Shown: positions 15,442 to 20,667 of the stretch, piece by piece
Position numbering within the stretch: the first letter of the stretch is position 1
Layout: the number at the start of each line of letters is the position of its first letter
DNA from: a virus
DNA length: 22,335 nt
Direction: 5' to 3' (one strand)
IMG/VR virus record: IMGVR_UViG_3300012988_000174
Location: 1 to 22,335 of that record
Made by a program: the position numbers and the translations under genes
Notes under the pieces: model-generated
Told to the model about the DNA's origin: nothing
Seen by the model: the letters and a program-made list of their open reading frames with translations, nothing else
The model's database searches: none

Positions 15442-15690
15442 TTAGCGGTTGCGGACAAACTTGGACTTGTATCCAAGCGAGTGAACGACTGCCATAACGG
15501 TAGCATACTGCGGCCGACGGGTTGTCCCCTCGAACCAGTTGTACAGGGTAGAGACGCTGACGCCAGACGCTGCACTAACCTGAGCATATGACTGCCCGCT
15601 ATCCTGTACAAGTGTACGAGTCGCATCGATCACAGGGTCTTTATCCTTGAACGAGTACGACTTGTAAAGCGATAATGATCCCTTGGACAT
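15442..15690 (-). CDS. HTH (XRE-like) DNA-binding regulator (82 aa)
   Basis: Residues 34-56 form a helix-turn-helix: SYAQVSAASGVSVSTLYNWF, with the 'GVS-S-L-NW' pattern common in Cro/XRE-type regulators, followed by GTTRRPQYATVMAVVHSLGY, the usual C-terminal helices. ATG 15690 overlaps the preceding stop (TAATG), so it is translated with the 67-aa gene, from an operon that starts at the 16.37-kb promoter. That promoter carries an operator-like palindrome over its -10, so autoregulation is plausible. The DNA-binding assignment is well supported; its target is inferred. Confidence 0.85.
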   Translation of the reverse strand: MSKGSLSLYKSYSFKDKDPVIDATRTLVQDSGQSYAQVSAASGVSVSTLYNWFEGTTRRPQYATVMAVVHSLGYKSKFVRNR

Positions 15691-15893
15691 TAAGCCATCT
15701 CCGGCATGTTGTTGACGACACGCTGGACAGCCCGAACGCAATCTTCCTCGGAACCGTAAAGCTTCGTACCTTCGTTGTTGAGGTAAACGCGGAACGACTT
15801 ATTGTCCCAGCGTTCGATTGTGTAGAAGCCAATCTTGGTCACATAAGTGCGCAAGACTTTCTTCTCTCGCCACCAGCGAAGAGCATGTGACAT
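15690..15893 (-). CDS. Hypothetical protein (67 aa)
   Basis: ATG 15893 overlaps the preceding stop as TAATG and the gene ends in another TAATG overlap, so it sits in a three-gene coupled string. The product is basic and beta-rich (MSHALRWWREKKVLRTYVTK, YTIERWDNKSFRVYLNNEGT) with a C-terminal helix containing DCVRAVQRVVNN. It could be a small nucleic-acid-binding protein; no family recognised. Confidence 0.7.
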   Translation of the reverse strand: MSHALRWWREKKVLRTYVTKIGFYTIERWDNKSFRVYLNNEGTKLYGSEEDCVRAVQRVVNNMPEMA

Positions 15894-16258
15894 TACACCA
15901 TGCCCCTCTTTGTGATCCTGTATGTGGCAGCGCCGGTACGATTGACCAGCTTCTTCACACACAGAATGTAGATGACGTTAGACAGAGATTTGGGATTGTG
16001 GCCATTGTTCTCTGCGAGGGCTCGCAGATCGGCAAGCTTTGTGGGCTTACCAGTATGGCGAAGGCGCTCTAAGACAAGCTCCCGCAACGACATAGCGGAG
16101 TTGTCTTCGAGCATCAGCGGAGCTTCATCAACAGTGTCAATGCGCTCCACCGCTGACTGATATGCTTGGATATCCATCCCAACATTCTCAGCCGCAACAG
16201 CTTTGAGAAGGCTCTCAACGCTGATATTAAAGCTAACTTTTAACATCTTGATAGGCAC
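15893..16258 (-). CDS. Winged-helix-like protein (121 aa)
   Basis: Start GTG at 16258, chosen because AGGAGA lies seven bases upstream within a leader nearly identical to that of the 14517 gene; an ATG four codons later is the alternative. Residues about 57-118 resemble a winged helix: MSLRELVLERLRHTGKPTKL, LADLRALAENNGHNPKSLSN, VIYILCVKKLVNR, then the wing GAATYRITKRG. The N-terminal half (MLKVSFNISVESLLKAVAAE and on) is a separate helical domain. It is the first gene after the 16.37-kb promoter and leads the operon with the HTH regulator, so a regulatory role is likely though unproven. Confidence 0.72.
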   Translation of the reverse strand: MPIKMLKVSFNISVESLLKAVAAENVGMDIQAYQSAVERIDTVDEAPLMLEDNSAMSLRELVLERLRHTGKPTKLADLRALAENNGHNPKSLSNVIYILCVKKLVNRTGAATYRITKRGMV

Positions 16259-16276
16259 TTGTAGTCTCCTGTCGGT

Positions 16277-16291
16277 TGTGTGTGACACACA
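16277..16291. repeat. Palindrome copy 12 (winged-helix gene leader)
   Basis: TGTGTGTGACACACA, 20 nt upstream of the GTG at 16258 and 61 bp downstream of the -10 at 16353. Leader continues AC-CGACAGGAGA. Confidence 0.9.
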
Positions 16292-16352
16292 GAAATGGAC
16301 CAATTTATATGCCAAATTTCCAGTTTTAAACACGAAATTAGCCCATTTTCGG

Positions 16353-16381
16353 AGTATAGCACTATGCTATACGGGTGTCAA
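16353..16381 (-). promoter_or_regulatory. Sigma70 promoter with operator-like palindrome
   Basis: Leftward promoter: -35 TTGACA (16376-16381), 17-bp spacer, -10 TATACT (16353-16358). The spacer and -10 contain GTATAGCA-CTA-TGCTATAC (16354-16372, + strand), a perfect 8-bp inverted repeat with 3-bp centre, ideally placed for a dimeric repressor. It drives the 16258, 15893 and 15690 genes. It closely resembles the promoter at 18429-18457. Confidence 0.88.
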
Positions 16382-16396
16382 GCACTATTTTTAGCC

Positions 16397-16645
16397 CTAT
16401 TTTATGTCTTCATCCTTCAAAACTGGCTCATATCCACGCAATTTGAGCCATTCTTGGGACTGTAACTTGAAACTACGGGGCAAAGTGGACACCGTAATCG
16501 TCTTATGCAGAAGCACGGCCATGGCTGTGTTGCTTTTTGGTACGGGCATTCTTCTTTCTTCCATGAACTTTCTTAGTCTTTGTATGTCTCCTGTCCTTAG
16601 CACTTGGTTTCGGTTTCGTATGAAGTCGCTTAGTGTCTCTCTCAT
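16397..16645 (-). CDS. Hypothetical protein (82 aa), overlapping
   Basis: The protein reads like a real product: basic helical N-terminus (DFIRNRNQVLRTGDIQRLRK), then NTAMAVLLHKTITVSTLPRS and FKLQSQEWLKLRGYEP. It overlaps the 133-aa gene by 143 bp in a different frame. ATG 16645 has only a weak AGCAG upstream; an orphan AGGAG-type sequence (GGACAGGAGA, - strand of 16587-16596) lies inside the gene but has no start codon at good spacing. It may be an intact gene, or the 3' half of an older gene displaced by a frameshift from the 133-aa frame. The stop is 15 bases upstream of the 16.37-kb promoter. Confidence 0.5.
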   Translation of the reverse strand: MRETLSDFIRNRNQVLRTGDIQRLRKFMEERRMPVPKSNTAMAVLLHKTITVSTLPRSFKLQSQEWLKLRGYEPVLKDEDIK

Positions 16646-16904
16646 CTGCTGGCCTATTCACTTTCTCTACAGTGTTGCCTGCGGGATATCGTGTGACACA
16701 CACAACCATCCCATTACGATGCACATCAATGTATGTGCCACACACACGCTCTAGATCATAAGACACCCAGATGCGGCAAAGCTTAGGACGCTTCACCACC
16801 TCTATCAATGGCATCTGAGATGTAAGATTGTCGAGCGCGACGAAATTAGTCAGCCGGTTCTGTTCGACTGTAGGCTGCTTTCGGAACCTCGATGGTTGGC
16901 GCAT
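16503..16904 (-). CDS. Hypothetical protein (133 aa) with extremely basic tail
   Basis: ATG 16904 with AGGAGA at ideal spacing, 59 bp inside the preceding gene. Residues 1-85 appear folded (FVALDNLTSQMPLIEVVKRP, LCRIWVSYDLERVCGTYIDV, MVVCVTRYPAGNTVEKVNRP). From about residue 92 the tail is Lys/Arg/His-rich (KPKPSAKDRRHTKTKKVHGR, KKNARTKKQHSHGRASA), and it coincides with the 143-bp overlap with the 82-aa gene, so it may be a frame artefact of a frameshift or a genuine basic nucleic-acid-binding tail. Palindrome copy 13 encodes Val-Cys-Val-Thr inside it. No family recognised. Confidence 0.65.
   Translation of the reverse strand: MRQPSRFRKQPTVEQNRLTNFVALDNLTSQMPLIEVVKRPKLCRIWVSYDLERVCGTYIDVHRNGMVVCVTRYPAGNTVEKVNRPADERDTKRLHTKPKPSAKDRRHTKTKKVHGRKKNARTKKQHSHGRASA
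16691..16703. repeat. Palindrome copy 13 (inside 133-aa gene)
   Basis: GTGTGACACACAC, 12 of 13 core bases with the preceding C. A further degenerate match, TGTATGTGCCACACA (16730-16744, 13 of 15), lies about 27 bp away in the same gene. Confidence 0.5.
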
Positions 16905-17256
16905 TGTTCTCTCCTGTCAGGATCATATGGACCTTCACCGTATCCAGCGGTAGCAGGCCCTGAAAGTCGAAATACTGTTTACCCTCGTTGTCCTTTGTCG
17001 TGTGTATCTTGTACTCACGATCCTTGGACACTTCTGCTATTGTCTTATAGAAGAGTTCGTGAAGCTCTTCTTCGTTGTAGAACAACTGCTGCAATGCTGA
17101 CACAGCATATACCAGCTTACTAAACGCTACAGGGATACGACCATCCAGACTAAGCCGATCCTTATTAGCCACGAAATACTTCATAGTCTCGATCTGCCGC
17201 TCCGCCTCCAGCAAATGCGAAGCGGCATCCATCATGATCTCTTTAGTGATATGCAC
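16846..17256 (-). CDS. Hypothetical protein (136 aa)
   Basis: Start GTG at 17256, chosen because AGGAGA lies 7 bases upstream after palindrome copy 14; ATGs at residues 8 and 9 are weaker alternatives. Helical N-terminus (DAASHLLEAERQIETMKYFV), central helix (LVYAVSALQQLFYNEEELHE), then a beta-rich half (YKIHTTKDNEGKQYFDFQGL, DTVKVHMILTGENNAPTIEV). No diagnostic motif; family unknown. Its 3' end overlaps the 133-aa gene start by 59 bp. Confidence 0.68.
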   Translation of the reverse strand: MHITKEIMMDAASHLLEAERQIETMKYFVANKDRLSLDGRIPVAFSKLVYAVSALQQLFYNEEELHELFYKTIAEVSKDREYKIHTTKDNEGKQYFDFQGLLPLDTVKVHMILTGENNAPTIEVPKAAYSRTEPAD

Positions 17257-17272
17257 TTTCCTGTCTCCTGCT

Positions 17273-17289
17273 TTGTGTGTGACACACAA
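17273..17289. repeat. Palindrome copy 14 (17256 gene leader)
   Basis: TTGTGTGTGACACACAA, perfect 17-bp palindrome (8-bp arms around G17281), 19 nt upstream of the GTG at 17256 and just after the preceding gene's stop (17291). Confidence 0.9.
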
Positions 17290-17290
17290 C

Positions 17291-17524
17291 TTACAAGTGG
17301 TTCGGCGCCTCCAGAAGTGGGACGCGGTACACAGCGAACACGTCGGCATTGATTACATCCTCGGTCTGTATCCTGACAGCATAGGAGTTTCTGTCAAGCT
17401 TTTCGATTGTGGCATTGAGCGTTGAGTAAGTAATCTGCAATGACTTGAGGATATCTCCCTCATTCGCAAACGCCCATTGCGATCTATCGTCCAGCCTAAC
17501 GAGCAGATAAACTTCCTTCTGCAT
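17291..17524 (-). CDS. Hypothetical protein (77 aa)
   Basis: ATG 17524 with AAGGGA upstream, one base after the preceding stop. Small, beta-rich product beginning MQKEVYLLVRLDDRSQWAFA, with LQITYSTLNATIEKL and a central DVINADVFAVYRVPLLEAPN segment. No cysteines, no membrane segment; no family recognised. Confidence 0.68.
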   Translation of the reverse strand: MQKEVYLLVRLDDRSQWAFANEGDILKSLQITYSTLNATIEKLDRNSYAVRIQTEDVINADVFAVYRVPLLEAPNHL

Positions 17525-17525
17525 G

Positions 17526-17909
17526 TTACTTCCCTTTCAACAGTGAGTTGAACGTAGCTTTGCCCTCGGGCGACTGTGCCCAAGCTTCACTCTCTTCGTG
17601 AGTTGCATCGAACTCACCATCAATCGCACGCTTGCGCAATGCGAGTGCCTCGACCGATCCAGCCTTAGCTAGATCGTTAACTAGGTCCATGATGTTGGTC
17701 GCGCTCTCAGACAGATAGTCGTCATAAGCGCCCTTCCGTGCCTTGTCGGCCATCTCGGTCAGTCCAATAGCCTCAAGCTCGCCAGCGAGCCTGTCCTTCG
17801 TATGCATCTTCTTAGTCTCCACGGTTGCGAGTGTGATCTTCTTCACGGTTGCTATCCCTGTTTGGGGAGCCTCTTTCGATAGCTCCCTCATGCGTCGTAG
17901 GTCGATCAT
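17526..17909 (-). CDS. Hypothetical helical protein (127 aa)
   Basis: ATG 17909 overlaps the preceding stop as TAATG. Charged and helical: RRMRELSKEAPQTGIATVKK, KDRLAGELEAIGLTEMADKA, YDDYLSESATNIMDLVNDLA. The C-terminal third (EFDATHEESEAWAQSPEGKA) is acidic and polar. No family recognised; it may be a small adaptor. Confidence 0.7.
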   Translation of the reverse strand: MIDLRRMRELSKEAPQTGIATVKKITLATVETKKMHTKDRLAGELEAIGLTEMADKARKGAYDDYLSESATNIMDLVNDLAKAGSVEALALRKRAIDGEFDATHEESEAWAQSPEGKATFNSLLKGK

Positions 17910-18172
17910 TAGTGCTTCACCACCTTCTTGTAGAAGTCCGTAAACGCTTTAATCTCAGCGAATTGGGGATCGTCCTCCAACTCTTTGAGTTCTTCTTGCG
18001 TGGCATTACGCAAGGTGAGATCATCTTGGAACGTCATCAGGTGATGACAGTATAGGCATATCGTGAGATCGCCGGGGTTAGGAGGGATACAGTCCTTCAA
18101 GTCTGCTGCATGGTTGAGCCGTGTGTCACACACAAGACACTTGATCTCAGGTATACGATGCATGTCAGCCAT
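17909..18172 (-). CDS. Cys-rich zinc-finger-like protein (87 aa)
   Basis: Start ATG at 18172, overlapping the preceding stop by 8 bases with GAGGA upstream. The N-terminal half holds two CxxC knuckles, CLVC (12-15) and CLYC (39-42), plus a Cys at 28, and HH right after the second knuckle, suggesting a zinc-binding fold. The C-terminal half is acidic-helical (NATQEELKELEDDPQFAEIK). Notably, palindrome copy 15 encodes the second Cys of the first knuckle (Cys-Asp-Thr), so the repeat is read as functional coding sequence. Function unknown. Confidence 0.78.
   Translation of the reverse strand: MADMHRIPEIKCLVCDTRLNHAADLKDCIPPNPGDLTICLYCHHLMTFQDDLTLRNATQEELKELEDDPQFAEIKAFTDFYKKVVKH
18121..18133. 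repeat. Palindrome copy 15 (inside zinc-knuckle coding sequence)
   Basis: GTGTGTCACACAC (6-bp arms around C18127), within the 87-aa gene, supplying Cys15-Asp-Thr of its CxxC knuckle. Confidence 0.7.
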
Positions 18173-18344
18173 TAGACTTCCTCACTGCTACGAAGATGAA
18201 TGAAGTGGCTTGAGGCTTGCTCTCGATCACAGCCCCTATTGCGTCCTGCAACTCAGCCAGTGACTTAGGCTCACCAATCGCAAAGGCTTCATCGCGATTA
18301 TCGAAGTTGATAGTTCCAGCTAATACAAATTTGTCGTTGTCCAT
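18165..18344 (-). CDS. Small hypothetical protein (59 aa)
   Basis: ATG 18344 with an AAGGCAGGA leader, 10 nt after palindrome copy 16. The product (DKFVLAGTINFDNRDEAFAI, EPKSLAELQDAIGAVIESKP, TSFIFVAVRKSNG) has a beta-alpha-beta feel and no cysteine. It is the first gene of the promoter at 18429-18457, ahead of a coupled string that runs to 17526. An upstream in-frame start (18464) is rejected because it would fall within the promoter. Confidence 0.75.
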   Translation of the reverse strand: MDNDKFVLAGTINFDNRDEAFAIGEPKSLAELQDAIGAVIESKPQATSFIFVAVRKSNG

Positions 18345-18354
18345 TGTCCTGCCT

Positions 18355-18369
18355 TGTGTGTCACACACA
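18355..18369. repeat. Palindrome copy 16 (18344 gene leader)
   Basis: TGTGTGTCACACACA, 7-bp arms around C18362; 10 nt upstream of the ATG at 18344 and 59 bp downstream of the -10 at 18429. Confidence 0.9.
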
Positions 18370-18428
18370 GTCCGTCCGTAATTAGAGCGTCCGGTCCGTG
18401 TTTTTAGGGCCGTTCTGGCCATTTTAGT

Positions 18429-18457
18429 AGTATAGCACAATGCAATACACTTGTCAA
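18429..18457 (-). promoter_or_regulatory. Sigma70 promoter with imperfect operator-like palindrome
   Basis: Leftward promoter: -35 TTGACA (18452-18457), 17-bp spacer, -10 TATACT (18429-18434). The + strand 18430-18448 reads GTATAGCA-CAA-TGCAATAC, an inverted repeat with one mismatch, matching the palindrome of the promoter at 16.37 kb. It begins right after the terminator of the 319-aa gene and drives the 18344 gene and coupled downstream genes. Confidence 0.88.
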
Positions 18458-18469
18458 TAGACAAAATTA

Positions 18470-18495
18470 TGGCCCATGGCGTTAACCATGGGCCA
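18470..18495 (-). terminator. Rho-independent terminator of the 319-aa gene
   Basis: TGGCCCATGG (18470-18479) and CCATGGGCCA (18486-18495) form a 10-bp stem with a 6-nt loop, 11 nt beyond the 319-aa stop. On the - strand it is followed by ATAATTTTG, a T-rich tail. The next promoter's -35 begins 12 bp later. Confidence 0.85.
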
Positions 18496-18505
18496 CAATT
18501 AGGAG

Positions 18506-19465
18506 TTAAGCAGCGTCTTTGTTCGCGGTTGCGTTGCGTTCCAATGCATTCTCAATCGCGGTTGCGAGTGCATCAAGCGCGTTCGCCACATCGTCATTGA
18601 AAGCCGAAAGCTTGTCAATGACCCCCTCACGGAACTTGTTAAGGCGTTCCGCGACTTGCTCGTTATTTGCCGGGTTAACCGTGGGGGTTGCACCGGCGGA
18701 ACGATCGCGCAAAACGGCACCGCCCATGCGAGCGAGTTCCGAAAGCGAAGGTTTCGCCTTAAGCTTAACCTCCGTATTACCGACGGTAATTTTCTGCTTT
18801 TCGTTAAGCAACACTCGATCTTGGTCAAAGTGTTCCTTAACAGCCTTGCCGGTCACAGCGAGCGAACCCGTTGCTTTGTCAATTTCCGCCTTCATTCCCT
18901 TGGAAATGATCGTATAGGCACCTTGCGCTGCAATCCGCATTTGGGTTGCGAAATTGCTGCGATTGGTTTCGCGACTGTCAAAGGTTGGCGAACCATCCTT
19001 TTTCTTTTCGCCCGGTTTCGGGAACATATCACCCGCCCATGGGGCGAAAGTGCGCTGTTCCGTTCCGTCTTCATTGCGCGTCAATTCATAGACGCCCAAA
19101 ACGACGCGCAAACGGTCGTTAAGTTCCGACTTTTCTTGCTTGGAACCGTTGACCGCAAGCGCCAGATTGATACGCTTATCAATCGCGGCCGCATTGTGGA
19201 AAAGCATTGTCATTTGCGACACTGCCTCAGACTTGGAAACTTGCGCGCGTCCAAGTTCAAATTCAAGCGAGTTAACCCGCGCGCTTTCAGCGCAAAGGCG
19301 TTCCACAACGGAACGGCCTTCCTTTGCATTGATTGCCTGAGGATTAACAAAGGCCAAAGCCTTGCTATCCTTTGCCATGGGTTTCGCGCTAGCTGCCGTT
19401 GCTGGCTTTGCCATTGTTTTCGCCTTTGTTGCGGTTGTGGGGGTTGCAGAAGTCTTTTTAGCCAT
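18506..19465 (-). CDS. Insulated 319-aa hypothetical protein
   Basis: ATG 19465 with GACAGGAAA directly upstream. An Ala/Lys/Thr-rich, probably disordered N-terminus (residues 1-40, with repeated AKP/AKT units) precedes a helical and mixed body: NAKEGRSVVERLCAESARVN, NSLEFELGRAQVSKSEAVSQ, then GAYTIISKGMKAEIDKATGS and a second helical stretch NALDALATAIENALERNATA near the end. No domain is recognised. The gene is monocistronic: its own promoter (19588-19616), a leader with palindrome copy 17, and a strong terminator at 18470-18495. The N-terminus resembles DNA-binding or scaffold proteins, which is only impression. Its base usage (many GCG, GAA and AAA codons) seems to differ from the left block. 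Confidence 0.8.
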   Translation of the reverse strand: MAKKTSATPTTATKAKTMAKPATAASAKPMAKDSKALAFVNPQAINAKEGRSVVERLCAESARVNSLEFELGRAQVSKSEAVSQMTMLFHNAAAIDKRINLALAVNGSKQEKSELNDRLRVVLGVYELTRNEDGTEQRTFAPWAGDMFPKPGEKKKDGSPTFDSRETNRSNFATQMRIAAQGAYTIISKGMKAEIDKATGSLAVTGKAVKEHFDQDRVLLNEKQKITVGNTEVKLKAKPSLSELARMGGAVLRDRSAGATPTVNPANNEQVAERLNKFREGVIDKLSAFNDDVANALDALATAIENALERNATANKDAA

Positions 19466-19526
19466 TTTCCTGTCTTTCATAATCGCGGCTGAATTGCCGC
19501 TATCACAAGCCGGTCTAAACCGCTTG

Positions 19527-19541
19527 TGTGTGTCACACACA
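19527..19541. repeat. Palindrome copy 17 (319-aa gene leader)
   Basis: TGTGTGTCACACACA (7-bp arms around C19534) in the leader of the 319-aa gene, 61 nt upstream of its ATG and 46 bp downstream of the -10 at 19588. Confidence 0.88.
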
Positions 19542-19587
19542 ATGTCTAGTCCGGTTATTAGTCCGATATCCAGCGAACTAATACCCG

Positions 19588-19616
19588 ATTAAGACACACT
19601 TTAACGGACCTGTCAA
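19588..19616 (-). promoter_or_regulatory. Leftward promoter of the 319-aa gene
   Basis: -35 TTGACA (19611-19616), 17-bp spacer, -10 CTTAAT (19588-19593; 4 of 6 to consensus). The promoter is bracketed by palindrome copies 17 (downstream) and 18 (22 bp upstream of the -35), about 111 bp centre to centre, roughly ten helical turns. Confidence 0.65.
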
Positions 19617-19637
19617 GCCCTGTTTTTAACAAAATTA

Positions 19638-19652
19638 TGTGTGTCACACACA
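19638..19652. repeat. Palindrome copy 18 (upstream of 19.6-kb promoter)
   Basis: TGTGTGTCACACACA, 7-bp arms around C19645, upstream of the -35 rather than in a leader. Confidence 0.85.
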
Positions 19653-19712
19653 AGCGAAAGCCTCTAAACCTCTCTAGGTTTACAGTCCGGGAATATGGCG
19701 ACCATGGGACGC

Positions 19713-19740
19713 TCCAGTGTGACATTTCTGCCACACTGGA
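19713..19740. repeat. Hairpin after the secreted-protein gene
   Basis: TCCAGTGTG (19713-19721) and CACACTGGA (19732-19740): 9-bp stem, 10-nt loop. No U-tract on either strand; possibly processing or protection of the 3' end. Confidence 0.55.
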
Positions 19741-19747
19741 ACTCCCA

Positions 19748-19785
19748 ATGGTGCGGTGCACGCGGAACCTGTTGCACCGCACCAT
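19748..19785. repeat. Strong 13-bp hairpin 3' of the secreted-protein gene
   Basis: ATGGTGCGGTGCA (19748-19760) and TGCACCGCACCAT (19773-19785) pair perfectly over 13 bp with a 12-nt loop, 8 nt beyond the stop of the 104-aa gene. It probably ends or stabilises that transcript, together with the 19713-19740 hairpin. No U-tract follows, so factor-dependent termination or a non-terminator role is possible. The stretch 19466-19793 has no gene: it holds these hairpins, copies 17 and 18, and the 319-aa promoter. Confidence 0.65.
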
Positions 19786-19793
19786 GGAACTTG

Positions 19794-20108
19794 TTACTGC
19801 TTAACCTCCGCAGTGTCTTGACCCTGCCGCATAAGGGCGTTGAGTTCCGCGCCGTAACCAGTGTTATAGAATGCACCGGCTTTCGTCACGCGCGGGAACG
19901 CCTTATCCGCACAAGCCTTGACCAAACGAACCGACTTCACAGCCTTATCGTTTGCGCAAACCGCAAGCGCCTTCTTTTCCAAATCGGGAAAGTCGGACAA
20001 TTCGTAAACGGTTCGCGTCACCTGCATTTCCTTTTTGGCATACGCCACGTTAGCGGAAAGCAGGGTTGCGAGGGAAACAGCGGCAACAATGAGGGAACGG
20101 TTAATCAT
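19794..20108 (-). CDS. Small secreted/periplasmic protein (104 aa)
   Basis: ATG 20108 with AGGA upstream. A textbook signal peptide covers residues 1-24: MINRS, a hydrophobic core LIVAAVSLATLLSANV, then AYA-KK with an Ala-x-Ala cleavage site. The mature part of about 80 residues (KKEMQVTRTVYELSDFPDLE, KALAVCANDKAVKSVRLVKA) contains two cysteines that could form a disulfide, and ends in a polar tail. Export to the periplasm is likely. Phage proteins of this type can block superinfection or modify the envelope; that is inference, and no family is recognised. Confidence 0.78.
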   Translation of the reverse strand: MINRSLIVAAVSLATLLSANVAYAKKEMQVTRTVYELSDFPDLEKKALAVCANDKAVKSVRLVKACADKAFPRVTKAGAFYNTGYGAELNALMRQGQDTAEVKQ

Positions 20109-20147
20109 GGCTTAGACTTCCTGTTATCGTGCTGGATTGCACGCCAT

Positions 20148-20169
20148 ATGCGAGGTTTGCACCTCGCAT
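20148..20169. repeat. Hairpin between the membrane and secreted-protein genes
   Basis: ATGCGAGGT (20148-20156) and ACCTCGCAT (20161-20169): 9-bp stem, 4-nt loop. In the transcript it lies between the 60-aa stop and the 104-aa ribosome-binding site, so it could affect processing or translation of the secreted protein. Confidence 0.6.
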
Positions 20170-20180
20170 AAAGCTTGCAA

Positions 20181-20363
20181 TCAGCGCGGAACGGAACCCA
20201 TGCCATTAAACCGCCATTCGCCGAAACGTTCGCCGAATGTTGCGTTTTTGGTATGCTGACTTTCGGCCTTAGCAACCGGAACCGTTTTACCCGTTCCGCT
20301 TGCATAGAGCGCAAACGCCAAGAAACCCAAAACCGCCAAAGCCTCAATACCGTGTTTATTCAT
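20181..20363 (-). CDS. Small membrane protein (60 aa)
   Basis: ATG 20363 overlaps the preceding stop (ATGAATAA shared). One hydrophobic segment, about residues 7-22 (EALAVLGFLAFALYASGTG), likely a single N-terminal transmembrane helix or uncleaved signal anchor, followed by a polar C-terminal part (KTVPVAKAESQHTKNATFGE, RFGEWRFNGMGSVPR). Length and location beside a secreted protein fit a phage membrane factor such as superinfection exclusion, but there is no direct evidence. Confidence 0.7.
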   Translation of the reverse strand: MNKHGIEALAVLGFLAFALYASGTGKTVPVAKAESQHTKNATFGERFGEWRFNGMGSVPR

Positions 20364-20520
20364 GGTCTAGTCTTTCTGCTATGCGAGCAAATCGCTTTGC
20401 TTGCGCCATATCGCCATTTGCAGAGCATTCTAGCGATTTATCGTCACAGATACGTTTAAGCGTATCCACAACGGCATAAATGCCGAAATGCTCCACAAAA
20501 GCCTCTAAGAGCTTTTGCAT
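20356..20520 (-). CDS. Short hypothetical protein (54 aa)
   Basis: ATG 20520 is preceded by AGGGG 8 bases upstream. The product begins MQKLLEAFVEHFGIYAVVDT and continues with LKRICDDKSLECSANGDMAQ, a compact helical protein with two Cys, ending RFARIAERLDHE. The stop TAA (20356-20358) overlaps the next ATG by 8 bases, so it heads a three-gene string. Coding is supported by the ribosome-binding site, amino-acid composition and coupling. No family recognised. Confidence 0.7.
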   Translation of the reverse strand: MQKLLEAFVEHFGIYAVVDTLKRICDDKSLECSANGDMAQAKRFARIAERLDHE

Positions 20521-20650
20521 GTTTATCCCCTAAGGATACCAACGATGTGAAACAGCCCAGAAAGAGGGAACCGGGGAACCCCGAAGAGGCGACGCCCGAA
20601 ACCGTTTCCGTGCTCCCTTTGTATAGATTGCTGCGAACCGTGCAAGCTTT

Positions 20651-20667
20651 TTGTGTGTGACACACAA
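20651..20667. repeat. Palindrome copy 19 (upstream of 54-aa gene)
   Basis: TTGTGTGTGACACACAA, perfect 17-bp palindrome around G20659, 131 nt upstream of the 54-aa ATG; no convincing promoter is seen nearby. Confidence 0.88.

Noticed and set aside
18656-19492. 278-codon open frame on the + strand opposite the 319-aa gene
   Set aside because: Cys/Arg/His-rich shadow composition. The - strand gene has a promoter, ribosome-binding site and terminator; the + frame has none.
14534-20667. The palindrome as a Rho-independent terminator
   Set aside because: The stem is short (6-8 bp, mostly alternating GT/AC), no T-tract follows, and copies sit just before ribosome-binding sites rather than after operons.
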